In this document: in pieces, positions 26,700-35,212 of the stretch
Position numbering within the stretch: position 1 is the stretch's first letter
How the letters are laid out: every line of letters starts with the position of its first letter
Assembly (NCBI RefSeq): GCF_004005565.1
Contig: NZ_SADD01000006.1
Coordinates: 124,001 to 188,000, forward strand
Direction: 5' to 3'
From: Lujinxingia sediminis
GTDB taxonomy: Bacteria > Myxococcota_A > Bradymonadia > Bradymonadales > Bradymonadaceae
Length of the DNA: 64,000 bases
Made by a program: the position numbers and the translations under genes
Notes under the pieces: generated by a model
Told to the model about the DNA's origin: nothing
Database searches by the model: none
Seen by the model: the letters and a program-made list of their open reading frames with translations, nothing else

Positions 26700-27710
26700 T
26701 TAGAAGTAGAAGGAGGCGTTGAGCCCCAGCGACTCCGAGCGCGCGCTTAAGCCGTCGGAGAAGGAGAGATCGTTGCCGAAACCATAGACGTTGTAGAGGT
26801 AGCGCAGGCCGAGCCCAAAGCTGTTGAAGCGAAGGTCGAGGCCGCCGCCCAGGCGTACCGCGCCGCCCAGGGCGGTTTCCTGGAGGATAGCGTCCTGATA
26901 GTGGTAGCCGCCCAGACCCGCCATCACGTAGGGCTCAAAGATGCCCAGCGAGGGCTGCAGCTTGAGATCGCCGCTGAGGCCCATCACGGCGATGTTGGTG
27001 CCGGAGACGCCCGGGTCGAAGGAGTAGCCACCCGCGTGGAAGCCCAACTCGAAGCCCAGCAGTTCACCGCGCACCCCCAGGCCCAGGTTGAATTCGTTGC
27101 CGGGCAGGGCGCTTTCCGAGAGCTGGTTGGCATCGAAGCCGCCTACGCCCAGTCCCAGCGTGAGGTAGCCGTCGAGAGGAGAGGCCGATGGTGAGCGCGG
27201 TGAGGCCGGCTCGTTGTAGTGGCTTCGAGTGTCGCTGGCGGAGGTGTGGTGGATGTGGGTGGTGGAGCGCACCGAGGTTGTGTGCCGCGTGGAGTGTCGG
27301 GTGCGCACATGGGTGCGCGTGGTGCGTGTGGTGCCGGGGCGCGTGACCACACGAGGCTGGCCGACCGGTCGCGCGCCCGGCCGTGCTGCCGAGGGGCGCG
27401 GACTGGTGGAGCGCGGGCGAGTGGTGCGGGTTGTGCGTCTCTCACTGCGATCGCGTTGTCCCTCACTGCGATCGCGTTGTCTCTCACTGCGATCGTTGCG
27501 CGAGCGACGGCGGTCGCTTCGTGATTCCCTCCGCTCATTGCGATCGCGGCGCTGCATCCGATGAGAGCGAGGCGCATCCTCATCCCGCGACTCCCCAAGG
27601 ATGCTACCGGGGCCAGCCTGGGCCTCGCCGATCACGCTGATGTGAGCCAGGGGCACGCTGAGCATGAGCGCCAGGGCGAAGGTCATTGGCTTTAGCAGGG
27701 TCGCGTTCAT
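26700..27710 (-). CDS. Outer-membrane beta-barrel protein with Arg/Ser/Thr-rich N-terminal region
   Basis: The 336-residue precursor has a signal peptide (to about AQAGPGS, residue 33). About 140 residues follow, dominated by Arg, Ser, Thr and Asp, including three tandem seven-residue units DRSERQR / DRSEGQR / DRSERR. From about residue 178 there is a barrel-like domain with repeated LGLGVGG, LGLGVRGEL, AGLGGYHY, LGGGLDLRF strands, ending in an aromatic (ASFYF), typical of outer-membrane proteins. The highly basic, presumably disordered region would face the periplasm or surface and could bind anionic polymers such as LPS or DNA; this is inference. The DNA shows a matching 21-bp tandem repeat at 27440-27500. 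Confidence 0.75.
   Translation of the reverse strand: MNATLLKPMTFALALMLSVPLAHISVIGEAQAGPGSILGESRDEDAPRSHRMQRRDRNERRESRSDRRRSRNDRSERQRDRSEGQRDRSERRTTRTTRPRSTSPRPSAARPGARPVGQPRVVTRPGTTRTTRTHVRTRHSTRHTTSVRSTTHIHHTSASDTRSHYNEPASPRSPSASPLDGYLTLGLGVGGFDANQLSESALPGNEFNLGLGVRGELLGFELGFHAGGYSFDPGVSGTNIAVMGLSGDLKLQPSLGIFEPYVMAGLGGYHYQDAILQETALGGAVRLGGGLDLRFNSFGLGLRYLYNVYGFGNDLSFSDGLSARSESLGLNASFYF
27440..27500. repeat. 21-bp tandem repeat inside the Arg/Ser-rich gene
   Basis: CTCACTGCGATCGCGTTGTC occurs twice in succession at a 21-bp step, followed by a third partial unit CTCACTGCGATCG. Each unit encodes seven residues on the minus strand (DRSE[RG]QR). The near-identity suggests recent slippage expansion. 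Confidence 0.85.
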
Positions 27711-28134
27711 GGGGAAGCTCCAGGTAAGTGCGTCGTCTCATCGTCATCGCCCATGGGGCGCTTGAGTCATGCCCGCGCTACTGAGGTGGCATCATGCTCG
27801 AGAGTACTGACGTGGGGTCCTGCGGAGTATTCAAGAAAGGTGGGGCGTTGGGTGTGGCGGAAAACGCGAGACTTGCGCGTGTCTGTGTAGAAGTGTAGGT
27901 GGGCCCCCGCCCCCGGTGCAAATACCGTAGTCGGGCGAGAAAATACGGTGCCGGGCAAAAACTTGGCACGACGCTCTTTGCGTCGACAATGGCGATGAAT
28001 CTTTTGAAGGGGTCTTCCGTCCCCTTCTTGACGCTGGTGAGTCATTATGCCATACCACCGCAGTTTCAAGCGGGCCCTGTTGGCCGGCTTGGTTGCTGGT
28101 CGAACTGAGGTTACCAGCGATGGTTGAGGGACGT
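27711..28134. other. Divergent intergenic region with an operator-like direct repeat
   Basis: This 424-bp gap separates the outer-membrane protein gene from hisC. It contains two similar units, AAATACCGTAGTCGGGC (27920-27936) and AAATACGGTGCCGGGC (27941-27956), 21 bp apart, about two helical turns. Such spacing suits a regulator binding one DNA face. No ORF or RNA gene is supported. Confidence 0.4.
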
Positions 28135-29313
28135 ATGTCGAATGCCAATTTGGACTTTCGCATGGTGGATGTAGCGAGCAAAGAGGGTGAGCGAGAGACG
28201 CAACGGTTGCGGGCGGTGCCCCAGCCTGCGGCTCGTATTGATGTCGCTCCCACCATTCAGGCGCTGACCCCTTACGAGGCGGTGAGCAGCCAGGCGGCCA
28301 TTGAGGCGCAACCCGATCATCGCACGGTGTTCAAGCTCGACTGGAACGAGTCGACGATTGAGCCCAGCCCGCGGGTGACGGCTGCGATTGCGCAATACCT
28401 GACCCACGGTCGGGGGCTGAACTGGTATCCGCGCCTGGGAAGCGTCGAGTTGCTCGACGCGCTGGCCGAGTACACCGGCGTAAGCACCGACTCGCTGCTC
28501 GTGACCAACGGCAGCGACGACGCCTTGCACTTGATCTGCTCGACGTATCTGGATCGGGGCGATGACGTGGTCATTCCCGTGCCCACCTACAATCACTTCA
28601 TGGTGTTTGCGCAGAGCCGCGGCGCCAACGTGATCACGGTGCGCGGAGAAAACGCGTTTGATCCCAACCTGGAGGGCATCCGGGCTCAGATGACGCGTCG
28701 CACACGTCTGCTCTACCTGGTCAGCCCCAACAATCCGACCGGGATGGTCTTCGATCCGGAAGTCGTGGCGGCGTTCTGCCGTGATTTCCCCGAGACGATC
28801 GTCATGTTGGATGAAGCCTACTTCGAGTTCAGCCAGGTCACCGGCGTGAACCTGGTACGTGAGTTCGACAACCTGATCGTGACCCGGACTTTCTCCAAAG
28901 CTTTTGGGCTGGCGGGGCTTCGAGTGGGGTATCTGGCGGCGTCGCCAGCTCTGGTCGATGGTTTGCGTCGGATCTACAACCCCAAGAGCGTCAATTCGCT
29001 CGGGCAGATCGGCGCGATTGCTGCGCTGGGCGACCTCGACTATCTCAACGCCTTCCTCGATGAAGTGCGTGAGTCCAAGCGGCTGCTCGGCGAGTTCTTT
29101 GAGGCCCGCGGGGTTGAGGCGTACATCACCTCTGCAAATTTTGTGGTGGTGCGTGTGGGCGATATCGCTGGCACCCTCGAAGCGCTGGAGTCGCGCGGCG
29201 TGTATGTGCGTGACCGTTCCAGCTACCCGGGGCTGGAGGGCTGCCTGCGCATGAGCGTGGGCACCGTGGAGCAGACCGAACGCCTTCTTGAGCGCATCGA
29301 CGATCTCTTCTGA
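28135..29313 (+). CDS. hisC: Histidinol-phosphate aminotransferase family protein
   Basis: The 392-residue fold-type I PLP aminotransferase catalyses, for HisC, the transfer of the amino group from glutamate to imidazole-acetol phosphate. Visible motifs are LDWNESTIEPSPRV, the PLP-phosphate site TNGSDDALHL, SPNNPTG, DEAYFEF and the Schiff-base Lys255 in TFSKAFGLAGLRVGY. An N-terminal extension of about 45 residues precedes the usual HisC start. ATG at 28135 has GAGGG just upstream; two upstream in-frame starts lack this. No other histidine genes are nearby, so a role in another aminotransfer, for example aromatic amino acids, cannot be excluded. Terminator follows directly. Confidence 0.88.
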   Translation: MSNANLDFRMVDVASKEGERETQRLRAVPQPAARIDVAPTIQALTPYEAVSSQAAIEAQPDHRTVFKLDWNESTIEPSPRVTAAIAQYLTHGRGLNWYPRLGSVELLDALAEYTGVSTDSLLVTNGSDDALHLICSTYLDRGDDVVIPVPTYNHFMVFAQSRGANVITVRGENAFDPNLEGIRAQMTRRTRLLYLVSPNNPTGMVFDPEVVAAFCRDFPETIVMLDEAYFEFSQVTGVNLVREFDNLIVTRTFSKAFGLAGLRVGYLAASPALVDGLRRIYNPKSVNSLGQIGAIAALGDLDYLNAFLDEVRESKRLLGEFFEARGVEAYITSANFVVVRVGDIAGTLEALESRGVYVRDRSSYPGLEGCLRMSVGTVEQTERLLERIDDLF

Positions 29314-29362
29314 CCAGCTCGTGCCAGACGATGCGTCTGGCCGATATGTGTTTTAAAGAAAG

Positions 29363-29397
29363 AAAGCGCGGCCCCGTAAAGGGGTCGCGCTTTTTTT
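29363..29397. terminator. Bidirectional terminator between hisC and the M16 protease gene
   Basis: AAAGCGCGGCCCC (29363-29375) pairs with GGGGTCGCGCTTT (29381-29393) with one G-U wobble and is followed by a T-run. A second tight hairpin (GCGCCCCC-GAA-GGGGGCGC) sits at about 29415-29435 before the M16 stop. Confidence 0.92.
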
Positions 29398-29447
29398 GTG
29401 TTTCGAGCCGGTGGCGCGCCCCCGAAGGGGGCGCGTAGCGGCGTTGA

Positions 29448-32060
29448 TCAGCTCCTGAGTAGGTCGGGATCGATCTGGACCTCGGAGGGGTGGGTGATAG
29501 CGACGATCATTTTCGCCGGATCGAGGTAGGTCTCGATGACGTGGTTGAGATCTTCGGCGCTCAGCGCGCTGAGTCGGTCGCCGTAGTCGAGCGAGCGGCG
29601 GTAGCCCAGACGGTAGAGCTCATCAAGTCCAAAGGTCATCGCGCGGGCGCTGTTGCGTTGCAGGCCGATGTCGTGGTTGCCGATGAGGTAGCGTTTGGCG
29701 CGCGCGATTTCATCGTCAGTGGGCGGCTCGGTGCGCAGGCGTTCGATCTGCTCGCGGATGCCCAACACTGCCTGTTCGATCTTCTCGGGGCTTGTGCCAA
29801 TGCGCACAGTGAAGGCGCTGGCGTCCAGGCCCACGATCGCGCTGGCAAACACGCTGTAGGCCAGACTCTGGCGGTCGCGAAGCTCATAGAAGAGGCGGCC
29901 GCCCTGGCCTGAGAGCACCGCGTCGATGAGTTCAAGCGCGTCTGCCTCCGGGGTGCCGAGCAGCGGAGCGGGGAAGCCGGCGATGATGTGGGCCTGCTCT
30001 TTTTCGAGCGGTAGACTCACAAGCATGGGGCGCTCAACGGTGGGGGCAGGCGCAATCGCGGGCATGTTCACCGAGGGGCTATGCGGGCGCACAAAATAGC
30101 GCTCGACCAGCGCCACGGTGTGGTCGATGTCGACATCGCCGACCACCGAGATCACCAGCTGGCCAGGATTGCGACGTTCTGCCAGGTAGTCGCGGAGCTG
30201 TTGTGCGGTGAGCTGACTCAAGCTCTCTTCGGTGCCCAGGATGGGGTAGGCGTAGGGGTGATCGCCAAAAAAGGTTCGGGCGAAGAGCTCGTAGTTGACC
30301 GCGCCGGGCTGATCCTGGCGAGCGCGCAGCTTCTGAAGCTGAAGTTTACGCACCCGCTCAAACTCCTCATCGGGGAGGGTGGCACCGTTGAGCACGTCGG
30401 CGAAGATGTCGAAGCAGCGATCAAAGAAGCGAGTCAGCCCGGTCATGCCCAGGCCAAAGGAGTTGCGTCCGGCGAGCCCGCCGATGGAGGCGGCCATCGA
30501 CTCGACCTCTCGGGCCAGGGCCAGCGAGCTGCGTTCCTCGGTGCCCTCGGTGAGCAGCTCGGCCAGGATCTGGTTGAGGCCGGTGCTCTCGGGCGTCTCG
30601 TAGCGCAGGCCCCCCAGGGTGAGTGCGCGCATCGAGAAGGTCTCCACGCTGCGATCGACCTGCACAATGAGCGTGGGACCGTCGGGGATTTCCAGGCGCA
30701 CAAAGCCCTCTTCGTCGGCGCTGGCGCCAGCGTCGACGATCTCGCGTTGCACCCGGGCGTGAGCCTCTTCGGCGCTTTTGACGAGCGCTTCCTGGCTGAC
30801 TGCCGGCTCGCTGCCGGGGCTGAGCAGAGCTACGGAGGTGTTTTCGAGGCGCAGGTAGGTCGTAGCCACGCGCTGCACGTCGGCAGGGGTGACCTGGCGC
30901 AGGCGCTGGTAGTAGAGCTGCTCGAAGTCCGGATCGCCGGCGACCATCTGGTAGTGGCCGATCTTCATGGCCAGCCCCTCGATGGTTTGCTTGCCGTAGA
31001 TGGCCTGGCTCTCCAGAAGCGTGCGGGCGCGCTCGACGTCCACCTGATTCGGTACGACCTCGCCGAAGCGGTAGGTCTCTTCGAGCACGCGTTTGAGCAC
31101 GTGGGCCGGGGCGGTTTCGGTGCGCTCGGCATCGAGTTGGAAGTCGGCGCCGATAAAGAAGAGCCCGGCTTCGCGAGGGCTGTAGGCGCTGGCGTAGATG
31201 GCGTTAACCAGCTCTTCTTCGCGCTCAATGACGCGGTAGAGGTGGGCGGCGTCACCGTAGCCCAGGATGATGCTGAGCACGTCGAGCGCGGGAATGTCTT
31301 CGTGGGCGGCCTCCGGGATGTGGAAGGCCACGCGCAGGTGGTTTTGCTGAATATCACGCTGGCGCGCGCTCGCCCGCACGCCTTCTTGCACAGGTTCGGA
31401 GGGGCGGACCACGGCGCTGTAGTCGGGGCCCTTAAAGTCTCCGAAGTAGCGATCCACAAGCGCCTTCGCTTCTTCGATCTCAAAGTCGCCAGCGAGCACT
31501 ACGGCCATGTTGGAGGGCACGTAGTGCTTTTTGAAAAAGGCGTGGACGGCATCGCGATCAAAGGAGTCCACCGATTCCGAAGTGCCGATTACGGGAAGGC
31601 GGTAGGGGTGGGTGGTGTAGGCGGTTTCAAAGAGCTGCTGGGTGGCCACGCGGGAGGGGTTGTCTTCGCCGCGTTTGATCTCTTCCTGAATGACCTCCAG
31701 CTCGCGTCCGAGCTCCTCGGCGTCAAACGAGGAGTTGCGGATGGCGTCGGAGAGGATGTCGAGGCCCGTCTCCATGAAGCGGCTGCTCATGACGACGTAG
31801 TAGCAGGTTTGATCGAAGGAGGTGAACGCGTTGATGTGGCCTCCGGCCGACTCGATCTCTCGGGCCAGTTCGCCCACGCCGCGGCGCTCGGTGCCTTTGA
31901 AGAGCATGTGTTCGTGCACGTGGGCCAGGCCTGCTTCAAAGGGCTCTTCGTCGGCGCTGCCTACGCCCACCCACACGTTGCAAGCAACCACGGGCGCGGT
32001 GGCGGTGGGCTGGAGAAGGACGGTCAGGCCGTTGTCGAGGGTATATCGGGTAAGTTCCAC
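29448..32060 (-). CDS. M16 family zinc metallopeptidase, two-domain fusion
   Basis: The protein has about 870 residues from the GTG at 32060, which has AGGAG seven bases upstream. An in-frame ATG at 32093 has no ribosome-binding site and lies in a repeat element. The N-terminal half is an active M16 domain with the inverted zinc motif HVHEH (His47, Glu50, His51) and the distal Glu in EEIKRGEDNP about 76 residues on. The C-terminal half repeats the fold without the motif (LRYETPESTGLNQILAELLTEGTEERS), as in pitrilysin-type clamshell enzymes. It lacks a signal peptide from this start, so it may be cytoplasmic or periplasmic by another route. Such enzymes degrade small unfolded peptides. Confidence 0.92.
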   Translation of the reverse strand: MELTRYTLDNGLTVLLQPTATAPVVACNVWVGVGSADEEPFEAGLAHVHEHMLFKGTERRGVGELAREIESAGGHINAFTSFDQTCYYVVMSSRFMETGLDILSDAIRNSSFDAEELGRELEVIQEEIKRGEDNPSRVATQQLFETAYTTHPYRLPVIGTSESVDSFDRDAVHAFFKKHYVPSNMAVVLAGDFEIEEAKALVDRYFGDFKGPDYSAVVRPSEPVQEGVRASARQRDIQQNHLRVAFHIPEAAHEDIPALDVLSIILGYGDAAHLYRVIEREEELVNAIYASAYSPREAGLFFIGADFQLDAERTETAPAHVLKRVLEETYRFGEVVPNQVDVERARTLLESQAIYGKQTIEGLAMKIGHYQMVAGDPDFEQLYYQRLRQVTPADVQRVATTYLRLENTSVALLSPGSEPAVSQEALVKSAEEAHARVQREIVDAGASADEEGFVRLEIPDGPTLIVQVDRSVETFSMRALTLGGLRYETPESTGLNQILAELLTEGTEERSSLALAREVESMAASIGGLAGRNSFGLGMTGLTRFFDRCFDIFADVLNGATLPDEEFERVRKLQLQKLRARQDQPGAVNYELFARTFFGDHPYAYPILGTEESLSQLTAQQLRDYLAERRNPGQLVISVVGDVDIDHTVALVERYFVRPHSPSVNMPAIAPAPTVERPMLVSLPLEKEQAHIIAGFPAPLLGTPEADALELIDAVLSGQGGRLFYELRDRQSLAYSVFASAIVGLDASAFTVRIGTSPEKIEQAVLGIREQIERLRTEPPTDDEIARAKRYLIGNHDIGLQRNSARAMTFGLDELYRLGYRRSLDYGDRLSALSAEDLNHVIETYLDPAKMIVAITHPSEVQIDPDLLRS

Positions 32061-32092
32061 CGGGAGGCTCCTGAAAGTAGAGGGCGCGTACA

Positions 32093-32254
32093 TACGCCGT
32101 GAGCTATCGTTGCTGCCGTGTCTGCTTCGTTGAGGGCATCCCGGGCTGCGTTGCAAAGCCTCGACGATGCCAGAGCAGCGCCTGCGATTTGCGTCGTAGC
32201 CGTGCCGCCCTCAACGTCGCAGCCATCGTCATCACCATCTGCTCAAGGCGTCAT
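32093..32254. repeat. Copy B of the ~160-bp palindromic intergenic element
   Basis: The left arm TACGCCGTGAGCTATCGTTG and right arm CATCACCATCTGCTCAAGGCGT are inverted relatives. CGTTGAGGGC pairs with GCCCTCAACG, and GGCTGCGTTGCAAA faces TTTGCGTCGTAGCC. Reading each arm outward to inward, roughly two of three positions match over about 75 bp. Its left end is 32 bp upstream of the GTG start of the M16 protease gene. It is the best match to copy A. Confidence 0.82.
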
Positions 32255-32383
32255 GACAGAAAGGGGCGCGAAAGCCTGCAAGTTCTAATCACGATGTCCG
32301 TCGGTGGCAATCATGCTCCGGCGGTGGGGGCCGGGGAGCCGCCCGGGGCGTTGTCGGAGGGGCGCCCCCCGGGGTGGCCCCAC
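32255..32383. other. Gap between element B and the glycosyltransferase stop
   Basis: Together with copy B this completes a 323-bp gap. It is G-rich, with possible hairpins such as GGGGGCC/GGCCCC-type pairings near 32330-32395. No clear T-run terminator and no gene is seen. Confidence 0.4.
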
Positions 32384-35212
32384 TTATGGGGTGGGGTATT
32401 GGGCGCTGCGGCGCAGGCGTTCGCGTAGCCGTTGCTGGCGCTCGCGTTCGGCCTGGCGCTCCTGACGGTAGCGTTCACGCTCGAGTTCGACGCGGGCCTC
32501 GGGCCAGCTGATGACGTAGGGGGCCAGCGCAGCGGCCTGGGCGGGGGTTAAGTAGTTGTAGTCAACCAGGCGTTGGCCGATTTCGGCGGTGCGTTCAATC
32601 CACCAGCCTCCCTCCGGGGTACGGGTGCGGCGAATAAGGCGCGGGCCCTCCCAGGGGGCGGGCTTGAGGTTGGCCAGGAAGATGGCTTCGAGCGGGGTGA
32701 GTTCGCGGGCGTCTTTCTCAAAGTAGAAGCGGGCCGCCGGACCGATGCCGTAGACGTCGGGGGCAAACTCGATGACGTTGAGGTAGAGCTCAAGCACCCG
32801 TTCTTTGGGGACGATTTCGTCGATGCGCCAGCCGATGAGGACTTCCTGAATCTTGCGCGAGAGGGTTTTGTCGCGGGTGAGGAAGAGGTTTTTGACCAGC
32901 TGCTGTGTGAGGGTTGAGCCGCCGTAGACGTAGCGTGAGCGCGAGATGTTCATGCGGAGCGCCCGGTTGATCAGCGCGGTGGAGAGGGCGCGGTTGGAGT
33001 AGAAGAGCATGTCTTCGCTCAAGTACATCGCACCGCCTACATAGCCGGGGAGTTCATCCAGCGGGACGTAACTCGAGGTGCCCGGGCCGACGCGGATGTT
33101 GGCGTCTTCGCTGACGCCCTCTTCGACCTTTTTAATGAAGGGGCCGTTGAGCCAGCCTACGTCGCGGCGGTAGCGGTGCCAGTCGGGGAGGGGGGCGTCC
33201 TCGGTGGGTTGGGGTGTTGGGCCAAAGAGTAAAAAGTCTCCGACGAGTTCGTGACGTGCTGGCGGCACGCTCTCGGGGACGGGGTTGTCGTCGGGGCGCG
33301 CGATCAAGGTGCGGCGCGCGGGGAAGATGCGGGCGCGGTCCATATTAAAGGCGACCTGGGCGCGTTTGGCGTAGGGGATGCGCAGACCGGTGAAGCGGCA
33401 GGGCGCCTCTTCGAAGCCGCTGATACGCACGCGAACCTTTGCGAGTTCTTCGGCGAGGATGAGGTCGAGGGCGGGAGTGACATCGCCTTCGATTCGCGCG
33501 TTGGCGACGACGCCGAGCAGGGCTTCGGGGACGGCACCCAGAAGGCTCTGGCAGGCGATCTCGCGGGGAGATGAGAGTTTCAGGCTCAGCGCGCGTTCTC
33601 CGGGCATTAAGTCGAGGGAGGCGTCGAGGCGAGCGTCGACGCCGCGGAAGCTCACCCGGGCATTTTCGGTGGAGAGGGCGGGGCGGTCGATGTTGAGCCA
33701 GCCCAGGCCGTGGGCGTCGAGGTTGAGTCCTTCGAGGCGCTCGTCGGCCAGGGCTTCGGTGTCGATCCAGCCCTCCGAGAGCGAGAGGGCTGCGCGAAGG
33801 GTGTAGCCACGCTCCAGTTCCAGGGCGTCGGGGAGGGCGTCGAAGCCGGCGATCGCTTCCACAAAGACATCAAACTTGCCTCCATACTCACCTCGGAAGC
33901 CGCGTCGCGGCAGGGTGCGTTGGGTGGTCAGGCCGGGGAGCGCATCAAGGCTGACCCCTTCGAGGTGCACGCGGGCATAGCGCGGCAGGAGCGAAGCGGG
34001 GTGCAGGATGAGTTGTGCCAGTGCGCGGCCACGTTCGGAGTCGGCAAACGCGTCGAGCTGGCCCTGGTGCCAGCGCAGCGTGGCGTTTTGCAGGAGTGTC
34101 TGGGGTGTGGCGTCGCCGGTGACGTCGGCGTCGGCGGGCGGCGGCAGCTCGATGGCGCCATCGCTGGCAAGGAGCTCGGTGGCCCAGGCCGCAGCGCGCA
34201 GAAGGTCGATAAGGCCGCCGCGACGTGTCTCCGGGGTTGCGCTCGCGTCTGGTCCCCCGGCGTCGGTTTCCCCTTGAGAGGCGCGCAGCAGCGTGACGCG
34301 CGGGCGCTCCAGGCTGGCGAGTAGAGGCGTTGTGGAGCCCGGGCTCAGACGCAGGACGGGCAGCTCGGCGCGGGCTGCAAGGGGCCCGCGCGAGAGGGTG
34401 GCTTCGACCTCGTTTAAGGTCAGGGTCTGTGAGCTCCCGTCGAGAGAGATCTGCGCGACATGGACGGTGGAGCCTGCGGGGCCGGCCAGCTGAAGGGCTG
34501 GCGCGTTGGTGCTTCCGGCATCGAGACGAGCCTCGCGACGCGCTGGTGAGAGTGTTCCGGTAATGGGTAGGGCTGCGTCTTTGGCGAAGGAGCGCAGCAG
34601 CAGGGGAAGTTCGCTTGTAGCGCTCACCTCCCAGCTGTCGCCGTGGCTTTTGAGCGCGATGTCAGTGAGCGTGACTGAGAACGCGGGGTAGGCGTCGCCG
34701 GCATCCAGTGAGATCTGGTCGACCGCGACGTCGGGCAGGTTTTTTAGCAGATGCGCCACGCGGGGGTCGGCGCTCAAGGCCGTTGTGGCGTCGGCGGTGG
34801 CGTTGGGCGACGGGCGGCTCTCTGCCGACGAGCTAAGCGAGCTCAGACGCTTCTGGAGCCATCTGCGAAGAGCCCCCGGGTCGTCGATCGTGAGCGCGGC
34901 ATTGCGCACCTGCAGGGAGGTGAGCTCCGGCGTTTTGGTGAGTAAGGAGAAGGGGCGAGCCTTCAGGGTGGCCTCTGTGGCCTGGAAGCGGCTTGCCAGG
35001 GCCTGGTGTTCGAGCCGGACATCGCGCAGAGTGACGCGACCGGTCCAGCTTAGCTCAAGCGCGCTCCATGAGGCCGTGGCTCCGGCGCGAGCCAGAGTGG
35101 CGGGAAGCGCGCGCTCGATCATGGGCACGGCCAGGCGCGGCAAGAAGAGCGCGCTGCCGAGCAGAGTGGCAACCAGAAGCGACAGGGTAATAAGGGTGAT
35201 ACGGCGTCTCAA
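32384..35212 (-). CDS. AsmA-like domain fused to a GT51 peptidoglycan glycosyltransferase
   Basis: The 942-residue protein has one N-terminal membrane anchor (about 7-28). About 600 residues of AsmA/DUF748-like beta-rich sequence follow (LSWTGRVTLRDVRLEH, VRNAALTIDD, LTDIALKSHG). The C-terminal part (about 690-900) is a GT51 transglycosylase: SEDMLFYS with the catalytic Glu near residue 731, GGSTLTQQLVKNLFL, RKIQEVLIGWRIDE, ELYLNVIEF, YGIGPAARFYF. GT51 enzymes polymerise lipid II into glycan strands. There is no transpeptidase domain, so it is monofunctional. The start is TTG at 35212 with AGGAGAG upstream. The tail is Arg/Gln/Glu-rich. The AsmA-like portion suggests a bridge between inner membrane and wall or outer membrane; inferred. 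Confidence 0.88.
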   Translation of the reverse strand: MRRRITLITLSLLVATLLGSALFLPRLAVPMIERALPATLARAGATASWSALELSWTGRVTLRDVRLEHQALASRFQATEATLKARPFSLLTKTPELTSLQVRNAALTIDDPGALRRWLQKRLSSLSSSAESRPSPNATADATTALSADPRVAHLLKNLPDVAVDQISLDAGDAYPAFSVTLTDIALKSHGDSWEVSATSELPLLLRSFAKDAALPITGTLSPARREARLDAGSTNAPALQLAGPAGSTVHVAQISLDGSSQTLTLNEVEATLSRGPLAARAELPVLRLSPGSTTPLLASLERPRVTLLRASQGETDAGGPDASATPETRRGGLIDLLRAAAWATELLASDGAIELPPPADADVTGDATPQTLLQNATLRWHQGQLDAFADSERGRALAQLILHPASLLPRYARVHLEGVSLDALPGLTTQRTLPRRGFRGEYGGKFDVFVEAIAGFDALPDALELERGYTLRAALSLSEGWIDTEALADERLEGLNLDAHGLGWLNIDRPALSTENARVSFRGVDARLDASLDLMPGERALSLKLSSPREIACQSLLGAVPEALLGVVANARIEGDVTPALDLILAEELAKVRVRISGFEEAPCRFTGLRIPYAKRAQVAFNMDRARIFPARRTLIARPDDNPVPESVPPARHELVGDFLLFGPTPQPTEDAPLPDWHRYRRDVGWLNGPFIKKVEEGVSEDANIRVGPGTSSYVPLDELPGYVGGAMYLSEDMLFYSNRALSTALINRALRMNISRSRYVYGGSTLTQQLVKNLFLTRDKTLSRKIQEVLIGWRIDEIVPKERVLELYLNVIEFAPDVYGIGPAARFYFEKDARELTPLEAIFLANLKPAPWEGPRLIRRTRTPEGGWWIERTAEIGQRLVDYNYLTPAQAAALAPYVISWPEARVELERERYRQERQAERERQQRLRERLRRSAQYPTP

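Noticed and set aside
27964-27982. Sigma-54-like promoter TGGCACG...TTGCG upstream of hisC
   Set aside because: The GG and GC pairs are 13 bases apart rather than the required 10, so sigma-54 would not recognise it.
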